Below, piece after piece: positions 1-8,838 of a DNA stretch of 54,717 nt. The first letter of the stretch is position 1; each line of letters starts with the position of its first letter. The notes below the pieces were generated by a model. That model saw only the letters and a list, made by a program, of their open reading frames with translations, was not told where the DNA came from and did no database searches. The position numbers were made by a program, and so were the translations under genes. The stretch is from Bacillota bacterium (GTDB lineage Bacteria > Bacillota > UBA994 > UBA5500), in NCBI GenBank assembly GCA_012735505.1, contig JAAYHE010000031.1:1-54717 (forward strand). The letters run 5' to 3'.

Positions 1-312
1 CATCTCTTTGGCGCAGGTATCGCAGTAGCGCCCCCTTTTGATGCCTGCACCACAGCGTTCGCAAGGGTAGCTGAGCTGGCTCCATTCGGCCGCATAAATG
101 CGATCTTCCCGCAGGAAATTCAAGATACGTTCTTCAGGCACGCCCGTGCCGGCACTCACTTGTTGTAGCGTAGAATTAGGGTTATCGCGTAAGTACCTAT
201 ATACCTTTTCGTACATTTCTTCATCTTCTCGGGCACAGTCGGGGCAAAGGTTTTTTATGGTCATAGCAAAAATTTTACCGCACCGGGGACAGTTAGCTAC
301 GTTTAAGCTCAT
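1..312 (-). CDS. yvyF: YvyF/TIGR03826-like flagellar operon protein (3' end cut by window edge)
   Basis: The open frame starts at an ATG at 312 behind an AAGGAG site (322-327) and runs off the window edge after 104 codons, so the C-terminus is missing. The N-terminus MSLNVANCPRCGKIF plus CPDC forms a zinc-ribbon pair. It is followed by a helical segment resembling a small winged helix (VSAGTGVPEERILNFLRED) and a second Cys pair (CERCG, CDTC). This pattern and the place directly after comFC match the YvyF protein of flagellar operons, usually followed by flgM. Its role in flagellar regulation is known only by association. Confidence is high for the family and low for molecular function. Confidence 0.8.
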   Translation of the reverse strand, partial: MSLNVANCPRCGKIFAMTIKNLCPDCAREDEEMYEKVYRYLRDNPNSTLQQVSAGTGVPEERILNFLREDRIYAAEWSQLSYPCERCGAGIKRGRYCDTCAKEM

Positions 313-340
313 TCTCATCACTCCTTGTAAGAATGGCGCA

Positions 341-1078
341 TTATTGTAATTCTTTGTTGGTAATTGCCACCGTAACTACGCGCACCTCCCGACAACCTGC
401 TCGCCGCAGGGTACGCGCACAGGCATCGAGGGTGCTGCCTGTAGTCAGCACATCGTCTACCAAGAGAATGCGCTTTTGCTGGACACGATGCCAGGCTTCT
501 GGTGCTAGGCGGAAGGCTTTTTGCATGTTGAGACGCCGTTGTCTGCGGCTGAGGCCAGTTTGAGCCGGTGTCGGCTGCTGCCGTTCGAGCAAAAGCTGCA
601 TGGGGCAGCTGCTCAATAGGCTGAGCTCGTAGGCCAAGAGTTCCGCCTGATTGTATCCCCGCTGGCGGGCCCGATCGCGATGCAGAGGCACTGGCACAAT
701 GGCATCTAGCTGGGGCCACCACTCTGCCTCTATGGCCTGAAACATCAGCCGGGCTAATACGCGGGCGCTATCTTGTTGGTTGCGGAACTTGAGGCGGTGC
801 ACCGCTAGGCGCAGCTCGCCAGTGTAAGGGCCTACGCTGCGGGCTTGGGTAAAAGCCCAATCAGCACCTACGCAATGGGGGCAGTGGGTGGCTTTGTCGG
901 TTAATGGCCTCCCGCAACGCCGACAGAGCGGGCCCGGCGGATGCGAGATGGCTTGCAGGCAAGAAAAACATACCTGCCCCTTTTGTGGCAAGGGCCGCTG
1001 ACAGAAGAAGCAAGTCGGCGCCGGCGGGAAAAGCAAATCGAGGCAAAATCGCCAGAGAGACTGCAATTTTCTCCTCAT
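341..1078 (-). CDS. comFC: ComFC-like phosphoribosyltransferase-fold competence protein
   Basis: 245 aa. The N-terminus carries four Cys pairs (C23/C26, C37/C40, C52/C55, C66/C69) forming a zinc-binding region. The C-terminal half is a type I phosphoribosyltransferase fold with the PRPP-loop motif ILLVDDVLTTGST. Family knowledge: ComFC/ComF acts in the cytosol with ComFA during uptake of transforming single-stranded DNA. Start is the ATG at 1078 behind GAGAGGGTAAG. It lies 66 bp after pxpC and 28 bp before yvyF, as the last competence gene of the recD2-comFA-pxpABC-comFC run. Normal length and intact motifs. Confidence 0.93.
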   Translation of the reverse strand: MRRKLQSLWRFCLDLLFPPAPTCFFCQRPLPQKGQVCFSCLQAISHPPGPLCRRCGRPLTDKATHCPHCVGADWAFTQARSVGPYTGELRLAVHRLKFRNQQDSARVLARLMFQAIEAEWWPQLDAIVPVPLHRDRARQRGYNQAELLAYELSLLSSCPMQLLLERQQPTPAQTGLSRRQRRLNMQKAFRLAPEAWHRVQQKRILLVDDVLTTGSTLDACARTLRRAGCREVRVVTVAITNKELQ

Positions 1079-1144
1079 CTTACCCTCTCAACCCTTATGG
1101 GAAATAATCTTAAAGCCCTGTTCCGGCCTAAGCACGGCTCAATG

Positions 1145-2161
1145 TTAGTGTAAGCGTTCAACAAAACTGTGTAAAACTTTATCCCCGATCTGCACCTGGA
1201 AGGACCTACCTGCAATCTCTTTGTTGATCACCTGCTGCATCCTGTAGAGTTGATCCACATAGGCTTTGGCCAGTTCCTGGGCTTCTGCGACCGTTACTGC
1301 CTGCCAGGTAATTTTTGTTCCCGGGCGGGCTTGGGCTAGGCGGACTATATCGGCAGTAATGACCGTGCCGATTTTAGGATAACCGCCGGTGGTTTGTCGG
1401 TCGGGTCCCATGACGATCGGCTGCCCGTCTCTAGGCACTTGCATAGAGCCGAGGGCGATAGCATCGGAAATGATGTCGGGCTTGAGGGGCACAATGCTCG
1501 GCCCCTGCAGGCGTAAGCCCATGCGATCGGAGGCTTGGCTAACGGTGTAAGTGCTAGCACAAAGCTTTTCTACAGCGTCGGGCTCGAAATGATCGGTTTG
1601 GGGGCCAGGAACGAAACGCAAGCAAATTTCATCGGCTACAATGGGCCAGAAGGCTTGTGGTAAGTAACGGTGGGTGTAGGGTGGATGCTCCGAGCTGACA
1701 GGGAGTTGATCGCCAGCCTGTAGCTGCCGCCCCTCCAGACCGCCAATGGCTGCCCGCACATAGGTAGAGCGGCTATCCATCACCACGGGCACCTGCCAGC
1801 CTTCGCCGCTAACAGCTAAATAGGCCCGAGCCCCGGCTGTAATGTTGCCTATGGCAAGAGTTTGGCCAGCTTGCCAGGTAAATGATTGCCACATAGGCAC
1901 CGGCTTGCCATCAAGGGTTGCCTGTAGTTGCCCGCCGGTGATGGCCGCCTGCAGGGTAACTTCAGTGCGCAAAGTCGGGCCAGCAAAGGTAATTTCTAAC
2001 ACTGCCGCATCTCCCTTGTTGCCGACCAGCCAGTTGGCCACTTGGGCTGATACTGTATCGAAAACGCCAGCCACGGGCACGCCAAAACGTTGGTAACCCA
2101 CACGGCCTAAGTCTTGTACGGTAGTAAAGAGGCCGGGCGTAATAACATGCACATGCTGCAT
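1145..2161 (-). CDS. pxpC: 5-oxoprolinase subunit C (KipA-like)
   Basis: 338 aa biotin-dependent-carboxyltransferase-like protein (KipA/PxpC). Family features seen are an N-terminal VHVITPGLFTTVQDLGR, an internal QVPRDGQPIVMGPDRQT and the late GYPKIGTV segment. PxpABC together convert 5-oxoproline to glutamate with ATP, a housekeeping damage-clearing reaction. The frame stays open upstream to 2323, but an AAGGAGG site at 2170-2176 fits the ATG at 2161, and the 54-codon extension has no ribosome site and no family resemblance. A 171-bp gap separates it from pxpB. Last of the three pxp genes, followed by comFC. Confidence 0.9.
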   Translation of the reverse strand: MQHVHVITPGLFTTVQDLGRVGYQRFGVPVAGVFDTVSAQVANWLVGNKGDAAVLEITFAGPTLRTEVTLQAAITGGQLQATLDGKPVPMWQSFTWQAGQTLAIGNITAGARAYLAVSGEGWQVPVVMDSRSTYVRAAIGGLEGRQLQAGDQLPVSSEHPPYTHRYLPQAFWPIVADEICLRFVPGPQTDHFEPDAVEKLCASTYTVSQASDRMGLRLQGPSIVPLKPDIISDAIALGSMQVPRDGQPIVMGPDRQTTGGYPKIGTVITADIVRLAQARPGTKITWQAVTVAEAQELAKAYVDQLYRMQQVINKEIAGRSFQVQIGDKVLHSFVERLH

Positions 2162-2332
2162 ACTGCATACCTCCTTGAAAACAGAATTCTGCGGGAAGGT
2201 CAGTTGGTCGCTTAGAGCGCCTGTGCAGGGCGGAAAAAGACCTTTCCCTTCAGGTATTGGTAATTTCGAGCCAATGGCGAATTGCAGAAGCACCTGCTTG
2301 CGCCCGTTAGGTGCTATCTCCAACCCGCAAGC

Positions 2333-3073
2333 TTATGACCCGGCTTGGTAGTCGGGCTCTATTGCGGTAAACTCATAGGTCCCGGCAGCAACGGCAGCAG
2401 CTATGCTATCGTATTCATTCTGATCTATAGCCCGGAAACGCAAGATATCACCAGCTGCCAAGAGAAAAGGCTCCTCCCGCTCTGGATCAAAGAGCTTAAC
2501 CGGGGTGCGGCCGATCAACTGCCAGCCTCCTGGGCTAGTCAGGGGGTAAATACCGGTTTGGGCATCGGCGATACCTACCGACCCGGCTGGCACCTGGGTG
2601 CGCGGGGTGGCCAAACGGGGCGTAACTAAGCGCGGATCCAGACCACCCAGGTAAGGAAATCCTGGCAGGAATCCTAGCATATAGACCAAATAGTCGGGCT
2701 CCTGATGGAGAGCAATTATTTCATCGGGGCTAAGTTTGGTATGGGCCGCTACCGCATCTAAATCGGGGCCCATTTCACCGCCATACAAGACCGGGATGGT
2801 CACCCGGCGGCGGCTAACAGCCTGTTGCCCCCTTGCCATCTGGATACGATCATGCAGCCAAGCAGCTAACCCCTCATAGGGAGCTAACGATGGGTAGTAA
2901 TGGATCATAATAGATCGATAGGTCGGCACCCATTCGCGAATGACAGGGTGACGTGCCTCCTCCAAAATTTGAGCGAGGGCGGCCACCTGAGCCTGTATTG
3001 CAGGATCAATGTCTTGTCCGAACTCAACTAGAATTGCCGCATCGCCGACAGGCACGATACGAGGACTAGACAC
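2333..3073 (-). CDS. pxpB: 5-oxoprolinase subunit B (KipI-like)
   Basis: About 246 aa with the PxpB/KipI pattern: PRIVPVGDAAILVEFG near the start, PVLYGGEMGPDL in the middle, and YMLGFLPGFPYLGGL with the conserved TPRLATPRTQVPAGSVGI stretch towards the C-terminus. In B. subtilis KipI also inhibits the sporulation kinase KinA, but the widespread role is the ATP-dependent 5-oxoprolinase with PxpA and PxpC. Preferred start is the GTG at 3073, placed just behind GGAGGTGAT. An earlier in-frame GTG at 3094 lies upstream of that ribosome site. The start overlaps the end of pxpA by 8 bp, indicating translational coupling. Confidence 0.92.
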   Translation of the reverse strand: MSSPRIVPVGDAAILVEFGQDIDPAIQAQVAALAQILEEARHPVIREWVPTYRSIMIHYYPSLAPYEGLAAWLHDRIQMARGQQAVSRRRVTIPVLYGGEMGPDLDAVAAHTKLSPDEIIALHQEPDYLVYMLGFLPGFPYLGGLDPRLVTPRLATPRTQVPAGSVGIADAQTGIYPLTSPGGWQLIGRTPVKLFDPEREEPFLLAAGDILRFRAIDQNEYDSIAAAVAAGTYEFTAIEPDYQAGS

Positions 3074-3842
3074 GACTATCACCTCCACTAACACGAGTTA
3101 TTTTAATTTGGGCAGCAGCTAAGGCTTGGCGCAAAGCCTTTAGATGAGCAAGGGCCTCGGGGGTGTCACCATGGACACATATGGTATCGGCTCTAAGCTG
3201 AATAATGCTACCGTCTTTAGCCTGCACAGTTCCTTCTTTCACCATGGTCAGCACGCGGCTGACCACTAGGTCTGGGTCATGCAAAACAGCTCCGGGCAAA
3301 TGGCGGGGCATAAGAGCGCCGTTGGGCAAATAACCCCTATCAGCAAAAACTTCGCTGGCCACAGACAAGCCTAGCTTTTTAGCTTCGCTCAACAGATGGG
3401 AATTAGCTAAGCCTACCACGATTAAATCTTCATCGCAGGCAGCAATAGCCTCGGCAAAGGCGCGAGCCAAATTGGGGTCGGCAGCCGCCTGATTATACAT
3501 GGCACCGTGCGCTTTAACGTGGTGGAGGCGACCACCGGCTGCTTTCACAAAAGCAGCCAGAGCCCCCACTTGGTATGTAACATAGTCCTTTAATTCGGCC
3601 GGAGTAAGGCTCAGGTTACGCCGGCCAAATCCCAGTAAATCGGGATAGCCTGGATGGGCACCGATGGCCACATCGTGTTCTAGAGCCAACTCGACGCTGC
3701 GACGCATGACGTGCGGGTCTCCGGCGTGCCAGCCGCAGGCGATATTGGCCGAAGAAATGAGGGGCATGATGTCAGCATCAGGAGCAATGGTGTAAACACC
3801 AAAAGCCTCTCCCATATCACAGTTGAGATCAACTTTCCACAT
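3066..3842 (-). CDS. pxpA: 5-oxoprolinase subunit A (LamB/YcsF family)
   Basis: 258 aa LamB/YcsF-family protein. It has the typical opening VDLNCDMGEAFG, then SSANIACGWHAGDP, GAHPGYPD, HVKAHGAMYN and the late EVFADRGYLPNG and CVHGDTP segments, which hold the likely catalytic acidic and histidine residues. With PxpB and PxpC it forms the ATP-dependent 5-oxoprolinase. The ATG at 3842 has AAGGAGG 7 bases upstream and lies 14 bp inside the 3' end of comFA, so it is translationally coupled to a competence gene. An alternative upstream start at 3869 lacks a ribosome site. Confidence 0.94.
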   Translation of the reverse strand: MWKVDLNCDMGEAFGVYTIAPDADIMPLISSANIACGWHAGDPHVMRRSVELALEHDVAIGAHPGYPDLLGFGRRNLSLTPAELKDYVTYQVGALAAFVKAAGGRLHHVKAHGAMYNQAAADPNLARAFAEAIAACDEDLIVVGLANSHLLSEAKKLGLSVASEVFADRGYLPNGALMPRHLPGAVLHDPDLVVSRVLTMVKEGTVQAKDGSIIQLRADTICVHGDTPEALAHLKALRQALAAAQIKITRVSGGDSRV

Positions 3843-5577
3843 GCTTACTTGCCTCCTTGGCAGCAGCAACGGCCACCTGCCGTGCCGCTAGGTTCAGTTG
3901 TTGAATTTGCTTTATGGCTTGCCGCATCTCGCGGCTAGGTCGCTCAGCCAGATAGTAGACCTTGCCGGTAGGGTAAGCTGCCGCTCTGCCGGCCCGGCCG
4001 GCAATTTGCATTAATACGGGGGTCGAGAAGATGGTGGCATGGTCGGCATACAAAACCACAATATTGACCCGCGGTATGGTAACAGCCCGTTCGAGCAAAG
4101 TGGTTGTCACTAAAATAGGGAATTCGCCGGCAAAAAAGCTTGCGCGTTTTACATCCCGCTGGGGATCCCGAGCATGTATATATTCTGCTTGTTGACTGCC
4201 AAAGTGGACCTTGAGGGCTTGCCCCACCTGCTCGGCCAATCGCACACTAGGTACATAGATTAGCAGCTGGCACGAGTCTTCCTCCAAGCTAGCGGTGATG
4301 ATCTCGCTCAGTAAGGGAGGAATAGGCCACGCTGCCTGTCCTGGCCGTGGCAAACGCACCCGCTTGCTGACTGGCACCGGCAAGGGGTGGCCATGCCAGC
4401 GGAGGGGTAAAGTAACCTGTTGCGCTTGCCCCCGGCGCACCTGCTGCCGGAGCTGGGGGGTGGGTGTAGCCGTAAGATAGATGAGCTTGCCATCGGGCCG
4501 CAAGGCTCGTTGCACAGCTAGTTCCAACATCGGATTGGCGCTATAAGGAAAAGCATCTACTTCATCGAGAATGACTAAATCAAAAGCTGAGAAGAAACGG
4601 ATGGCTTGGTGTGTAGTAGCAATCACTAAAGGGTCATCGCTAAAACGGACTGCAGCTTGCCCATGCAAGGCGGCTAGTGATATGTCAGGAAAGGCTGCTG
4701 TCAAACGGGGGGCTAACTCGGTTACCACATCGCGCCGGGGGGTAGCCCAAAGTACCCGACCTCCGGCAGCTAATACTTGCTGCACGGCGGGCATGGCTAC
4801 CTCAGTTTTACCGGCACCACAAACGGCCCAAAAGAGACAGGTTTTGTGTTGAGTCTGCCTGACAAACTGCTGTAGTGACTGAGCGGCCAAAACTTGGGGT
4901 GCTGTTAAAGGGGCGGGTAACTGGCAATTCACCGAGCGAGGCTGGGCCGACCCAATCGTTGGACAAGCATATAATGGTACGCACGACTTAGCTTGCCCCA
5001 TGTTGCCGCAGGCAGAACACACCCAGACATGAGGGGCGCCACATTCTAAACAGCTGCTAGGCTGTAGATCTACTTGGCCACAGCGCAAGCAACTGCGCCG
5101 CGGTTCTTCTGTTACGGCAGCCCGACATTCGAGTTTTTGGTCTAGGTGAAGATACTGGAGCAGATCTGCCAGCGGATAGGAAAAAATTAAGCGCCGCTCT
5201 GCCACAGCCTGCTCGACCTCGGCCAAGAGCAGAATCCGACCACTGAGCACTTTGTGCAGTTCCTTCGCCTCGTTGGCTCCTGTCCAGCCGGCTAAAGGCT
5301 GAACCGCCTCTAGCGGGGGCACCTGCTGTTGGCCGATTTGAGCCCAAAGCTCTTGAATTAAGCGCGACTCCTGCCGTGGTCTATCGATATTAGCGAGTAA
5401 GGCTTGGCACAAGGCCTCGGCCTGCGCTATGGATAAGGGCGGCGTCAGCACCTGCACTTGCCCTCCCCCCTGCTCTTGCCAATAGCTGGCATCCAGCCGC
5501 GGATTAGGGGTGTAATAGTAGCGACGGCGGCGGCTGGCACCTGTCAGCTTATAGACCCAAAACGGCAAACAGTGCAT
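3829..5577 (-). CDS. comFA: ComFA-like DNA uptake ATPase/helicase
   Basis: 582 aa. A central zinc-finger region with repeated CxxC pairs (CLRCG, CLECG, CSACG) precedes a superfamily-2 helicase core. The core has a Walker A-like CGAGKTEV, a DEVD box (ILDEVDAF), motif III TATP, and motif VI QIAGRAGR. ComFA is the cytosolic ATPase thought to power import of single-stranded DNA during transformation, working with ComFC. The ATG at 5577 follows GGAGGTGAGACG and lies 4 bp after the recD2 stop. An upstream GTG at 5598 overlaps recD2 and is less likely. In B. subtilis comFA is followed by comFB and comFC; here pxpABC occupies that place. Confidence 0.93.
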   Translation of the reverse strand: MHCLPFWVYKLTGASRRRRYYYTPNPRLDASYWQEQGGGQVQVLTPPLSIAQAEALCQALLANIDRPRQESRLIQELWAQIGQQQVPPLEAVQPLAGWTGANEAKELHKVLSGRILLLAEVEQAVAERRLIFSYPLADLLQYLHLDQKLECRAAVTEEPRRSCLRCGQVDLQPSSCLECGAPHVWVCSACGNMGQAKSCVPLYACPTIGSAQPRSVNCQLPAPLTAPQVLAAQSLQQFVRQTQHKTCLFWAVCGAGKTEVAMPAVQQVLAAGGRVLWATPRRDVVTELAPRLTAAFPDISLAALHGQAAVRFSDDPLVIATTHQAIRFFSAFDLVILDEVDAFPYSANPMLELAVQRALRPDGKLIYLTATPTPQLRQQVRRGQAQQVTLPLRWHGHPLPVPVSKRVRLPRPGQAAWPIPPLLSEIITASLEEDSCQLLIYVPSVRLAEQVGQALKVHFGSQQAEYIHARDPQRDVKRASFFAGEFPILVTTTLLERAVTIPRVNIVVLYADHATIFSTPVLMQIAGRAGRAAAYPTGKVYYLAERPSREMRQAIKQIQQLNLAARQVAVAAAKEASKHVES

Positions 5578-5581
5578 CGTC

Positions 5582-7780
5582 TCACCTCCGCTGTGCACCT
5601 GCTAGCGCCTTCTGCAAGCGCCACTGCAAGAGGGTATGGCGTTCTTCCACTTTGTTATTCTTAACCGCAAGGGCAATAGCCTTTTTGGTGCCCACCAAAA
5701 CGACCAATTTTTTGGCGCGGGTAATAGCCGTGTACAGTAGGTTGCGCTGCAACATGATATAGTGCTGCACCGAAATAGGGAGCACTACTACCGGATATTC
5801 GCTACCCTGGCTTTTATGCACCGAAATAGCGTAAGCCAAGGTCAATTCATCTAGCTCGGAAAAGTCGTAGGTGACAAGGCGCTCGTAACGCCCTTCAGGA
5901 AAGACGACGCCCACTTCATTCTCCTCGAGGTCGATAGCTTGTACGCGGCCAATATCGCCATTGAAAACTTGCTTCTTATAGTTATTGCGGGTCTGCATTA
6001 CCTTATCGCCTAGACGAAACAGCTGCCAACCTTGTTTGACTTCCGGCTTTTGTGCTGCCGGCGGGTTGAGCACCCGTTGTAGCTCGATATTTAAGTTGTC
6101 TACCCCGATGGGAGTGCGCCGCATAGGGGTAAGCACTTGAATATCTTCATACGGATGATAACCATAGGCGTTGGGCAGACGCTGTTGGCAGAGCTTGAGA
6201 ACCGTATCGAGGATTTTCATGGGTTCTTCCTCTTGGATGAAGAAGAAATCTTTACCCTTGACGTTAAGATAAGGGAATTCACCGCTGTTAACCCGGTGAG
6301 CGTTAACAACGATAAGGCTTTTGCCGGCTTGGCGGAAAATAGTTTTTAGGCGCACAGTGGGCACAGCCTCCGAATCGATAATGTCACGGAGCACATTGCC
6401 CGGCCCTACCGAAGGCAGCTGATCGATGTCTCCCACTAAGACTAGCTGGCAGTCGGGAGGAAGGGCCTTGAGGAAATGATACATGAGTAAGATATCGATC
6501 ATGGAAGCCTCGTCGAGGATGACCACGTCAGCCTCGAGGGGGTTATCTTCATTGCGCGCAAAAGCCATGCCCTGGCCTTCTACAAAGGCATATTCTAACA
6601 GACGATGGATAGTTTTCGCTTCACTGCCTGTAGTTTCCGACATGCGCTTAGCAGCCCGACCGGTAGGGGCTGCTAGCAAGACCTTGCGATTGCGATTGGC
6701 CATCAACTGGAGCAAGGAACGAACGATGGTAGTTTTACCGGTGCCGGGCCCGCCGGTAATGACGGTGACGCCGTTTTGGAGGGCCGTAACTAAAGCTTGC
6801 CGCTGCTCGGGAGCTAGGCGCAAGCGTTGCTCTTGCTCTAAGGCAGCTATCTCTGACTCCAGCCCCAGGTCTAACTCGAGCTGACGAGGCTGGCAACAGA
6901 GCTCCGCCAAACGGTTAGCCACCCCTTGCTCGGCATAAAAGAAGGGTGCTAAGTAAATTACTGTTTGGCCATCGATGTCAAGCAGAAAAACTTCCGTTTC
7001 AGCCTGTAAAATAGCGCAGGCCGCAGGTAGCAGGTCAGCATCGACTTCTAAGACTGCGGCGGCCTCCTGGTAAAATTCGGTTAGTGGGTAAGAAGTGTGG
7101 CCAGCGTCGGCCAGTTGCCCTAAAACATATTTGAGGCCAGCGATCAGCCGTGGAGCCGACTCGGGCATGAGCCCCAATGACTGGGCTAGTTTATCGGCAG
7201 TCTTGAAGCCAATGCCGAATACCTCATCGGCAAGGCGGTAAGGGTTGTCGCGAATCACTTGCGGCGCTTCGCTGCCATAGTGGCGATAAATGCGAGCAGC
7301 ATAGCCTGGCGAGACTCCATAACCCTGGAGAAAGATCATCACATCGCGAATCTCTTTCTGTTCGGCAAAAGCTTGGCCGATGGAGGCTGCTTTGGCCGGC
7401 CCGATGCCTGGAACCTCTACCAGGCGTTCGGGCTGGTTTTCTAATATATCTAAGGCTTGATGCCCAAAATGCTCGACGATACGCTGGGCTGTGACCGGGC
7501 CCACCCCTTTCACCAAGCCCGAGCCGAGATACTTGGCCAGGCCATCCAGGGTGGCAGGCACCATGGCCACGTAACTAGCTACCTTAAACTGCCGCCCATA
7601 TTCGGGGTGCACGCTCCATTCGCCCTGCATCCTCAGGGTTTCACCTACTGTGAGTTGGGGAAAGGTACCGACAGCGGTAACTAATCCTTGGTGATCGCGG
7701 CAGCGCAACCGCACTACCGAGTAAAAGGTTTCTTCGCTGCGAAAAGTAATGCGCTCGACGCTACCTTCTAGTTGTTCCAT
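5582..7780 (-). CDS. recD2: RecD2-type ATP-dependent DNA helicase
   Basis: 732 aa, the length of RecD2 helicases that lack RecB/RecC partners. The N-terminal OB-like region (VERITFRSEETFYSVVRL) is followed by helix-hairpin-helix segments around GLVKGVGPVTAQRIVEHFG and LVEVPGIGPAKA. The helicase core follows with Walker A TGGPGTGKTT, motif II DEASMID and QLVLVGDIDQLPSVG, and a UvrD-like C-terminus with YAISVHKSQGSE and LLYTAITRAK. Family role: 5'-3' unwinding in DNA repair. The ATG at 7780 has AGGAGGG upstream; the frame is open to 7855 without a better site. First gene of the competence operon, with a 4-bp gap to comFA. Confidence 0.95.
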   Translation of the reverse strand: MEQLEGSVERITFRSEETFYSVVRLRCRDHQGLVTAVGTFPQLTVGETLRMQGEWSVHPEYGRQFKVASYVAMVPATLDGLAKYLGSGLVKGVGPVTAQRIVEHFGHQALDILENQPERLVEVPGIGPAKAASIGQAFAEQKEIRDVMIFLQGYGVSPGYAARIYRHYGSEAPQVIRDNPYRLADEVFGIGFKTADKLAQSLGLMPESAPRLIAGLKYVLGQLADAGHTSYPLTEFYQEAAAVLEVDADLLPAACAILQAETEVFLLDIDGQTVIYLAPFFYAEQGVANRLAELCCQPRQLELDLGLESEIAALEQEQRLRLAPEQRQALVTALQNGVTVITGGPGTGKTTIVRSLLQLMANRNRKVLLAAPTGRAAKRMSETTGSEAKTIHRLLEYAFVEGQGMAFARNEDNPLEADVVILDEASMIDILLMYHFLKALPPDCQLVLVGDIDQLPSVGPGNVLRDIIDSEAVPTVRLKTIFRQAGKSLIVVNAHRVNSGEFPYLNVKGKDFFFIQEEEPMKILDTVLKLCQQRLPNAYGYHPYEDIQVLTPMRRTPIGVDNLNIELQRVLNPPAAQKPEVKQGWQLFRLGDKVMQTRNNYKKQVFNGDIGRVQAIDLEENEVGVVFPEGRYERLVTYDFSELDELTLAYAISVHKSQGSEYPVVVLPISVQHYIMLQRNLLYTAITRAKKLVVLVGTKKAIALAVKNNKVEERHTLLQWRLQKALAGAQRR

Positions 7781-7867
7781 GGTTACCGCCCTCCTCTCAG
7801 CAACGCTGTTAGCGCTGCGGGTAATTATGATAATCAGCAAACGCTGATATTTCACTTGTTACACGTA

Positions 7868-7876
7868 AGTATATCA
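7868..7876 (-). promoter_or_regulatory. Candidate extended -10 promoter for recD2-comF operon
   Basis: On the minus strand the bases read TGATATACT, an extended -10 (TGn plus TATACT, 5 of 6 to TATAAT), about 90 bp upstream of the recD2 start. No good -35 is visible at 17 bp, which is tolerated for extended -10 promoters. A small inverted repeat (TCAGC/GCTGA) lies at about 7832-7850 in the leader. The assignment is inference from motif and position only. Confidence 0.35.
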
Positions 7877-7959
7877 AAATCCTGCAAGCTAGAAGACGGT
7901 TCTCTATCGCTAGCAGGTGCGTTTGTTGACTTGAGGGCGGTGCGGCATCCGCGCCCCAG

Positions 7960-8045
7960 AACCCTTGCCTACGCCAAGAGCCCCGCGGGTGGGCGTGTTT
8001 CAAAATGCCCCGCGGGGCGCCATGTCCATAGACCGCCTACAACAA
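7960..8045 (-). repeat. Dispersed intergenic repeat, module A copy (7.9 kb)
   Basis: On the minus strand this stretch has GGCGCC, then GGGCATTTTGAAAC, then GCCCACCCG, the same ordered blocks as the module A copy at 12378-12460 read on the plus strand. GC-rich, lies in the noncoding space between the recD2 start and the gene ending at 8302, and has no plausible reading frame. Part of the family described under the 50.5-kb copy. Confidence 0.55.
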
Positions 8046-8050
8046 ATAAA

Positions 8051-8081
8051 TAGCCCTACTTGTGGGCCATAAGCAGGGCTA
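8051..8081 (-). terminator. Hairpin followed by T-rich tract, end of degSU-side transcript
   Basis: The minus strand forms TAGCCCT...AGGGCTA with an inner CTT/AAG and TGG/CCA helix and a short loop, followed by ATTTATTTGTTG. It lies about 220 bp after the stop of the gene ending at 8302, so it probably ends the degS-degU-8302 transcript. Bases 8082-8301 between it and that gene hold no recognisable gene. Confidence 0.55.
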
Positions 8082-8301
8082 AATTTTGGAGCTGCTACGT
8101 GTGCCCCGACGTTAGCTTGGGGGGCTTGCCGGGATTAAAAGTGCTTGGCTGTCACAAGCGTAGCAGATACTCCAGATATGAAATTTTGGTTAGGGTGTTT
8201 GGGGTTGTTTATCTGGTGTTTGCTTTTCGGATTAACAGAATACCGCAAAAATCGACAATCGTACATAATTCTTTAGACTCAAATTGGCGATTTTCTGGTT
8301 T

Positions 8302-8760
8302 TTATGTAGGACTATTGACTAGGGCTACCGTCCCAGGCGGCATAGGCCCCGTCTGAGTTAACATCCGTTCTAAGACTTTTAGCGCGGTGATGGGCGTGTT
8401 GTGTTCAATCAAGTCTAACAGCCAGATAGCTTGCCCACGAGCGGCAGACAAGTAGGTGCCCACATCAGCCACCTCGGAACGAAAGCGCAGATAGGGATGG
8501 GTACGTTGTAAGCGATGCACAATGCTGCGCGCTTCCTCCCCGTCATCAACTGCTAAAATCCAAACCTCGACCAAAGCCAAATGATTTACCTGCTTAAACA
8601 GCCAGCAGACCGTCCGCAGGAAGGGGTCTAAATAATTTTCTGCCTGCTCTACTCTAAACACCAGACTGACGGTAACCCGCCCACTCTGCGTCGTTATGTA
8701 TAACACCCACAGGATCCAGGCCATGAGCAGGCCTGCACCACCAAGTACCCACAATAACAT
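8302..8760 (-). CDS. Hypothetical membrane-anchored protein
   Basis: 152 aa, not recognised. An N-terminal hydrophobic helix (about residues 2-24, MLLWVLGGAGLLMAWILWVL) is followed by a roughly 125-residue soluble domain with alternating strands and helices (TVSLVFRVEQAEN, LVEVWILAVDDGEE, AIWLLDLIEHN), suggesting a single transmembrane anchor. It has a ribosome site AGGTGG ahead of the ATG at 8760. It follows degU by 78 bp on the same strand, so it is probably co-transcribed with degSU. The strand pattern with VDDGEEARSIV faintly resembles a nucleotide-diphospho-sugar or GT-A-like fold, but that is a guess. Confidence 0.6.
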   Translation of the reverse strand: MLLWVLGGAGLLMAWILWVLYITTQSGRVTVSLVFRVEQAENYLDPFLRTVCWLFKQVNHLALVEVWILAVDDGEEARSIVHRLQRTHPYLRFRSEVADVGTYLSAARGQAIWLLDLIEHNTPITALKVLERMLTQTGPMPPGTVALVNSPT

Positions 8761-8838
8761 AGTAGCACCACCTCTTCCTGGTCAGATTTGTGGTGCTACA
8801 TAGTATGTAATTAGGCCGCAATGTGCGATTATTTCCTG

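Noticed and set aside
2162-2323. 54-codon N-terminal extension of pxpC
   Set aside because: No ribosome site, no family similarity; an AAGGAGG site fits the later ATG.
8060-8356. 98-codon plus-strand frame between recD2 and the 8302 gene
   Set aside because: No ribosome site, odd composition, starts inside a terminator and runs antisense into a better frame.
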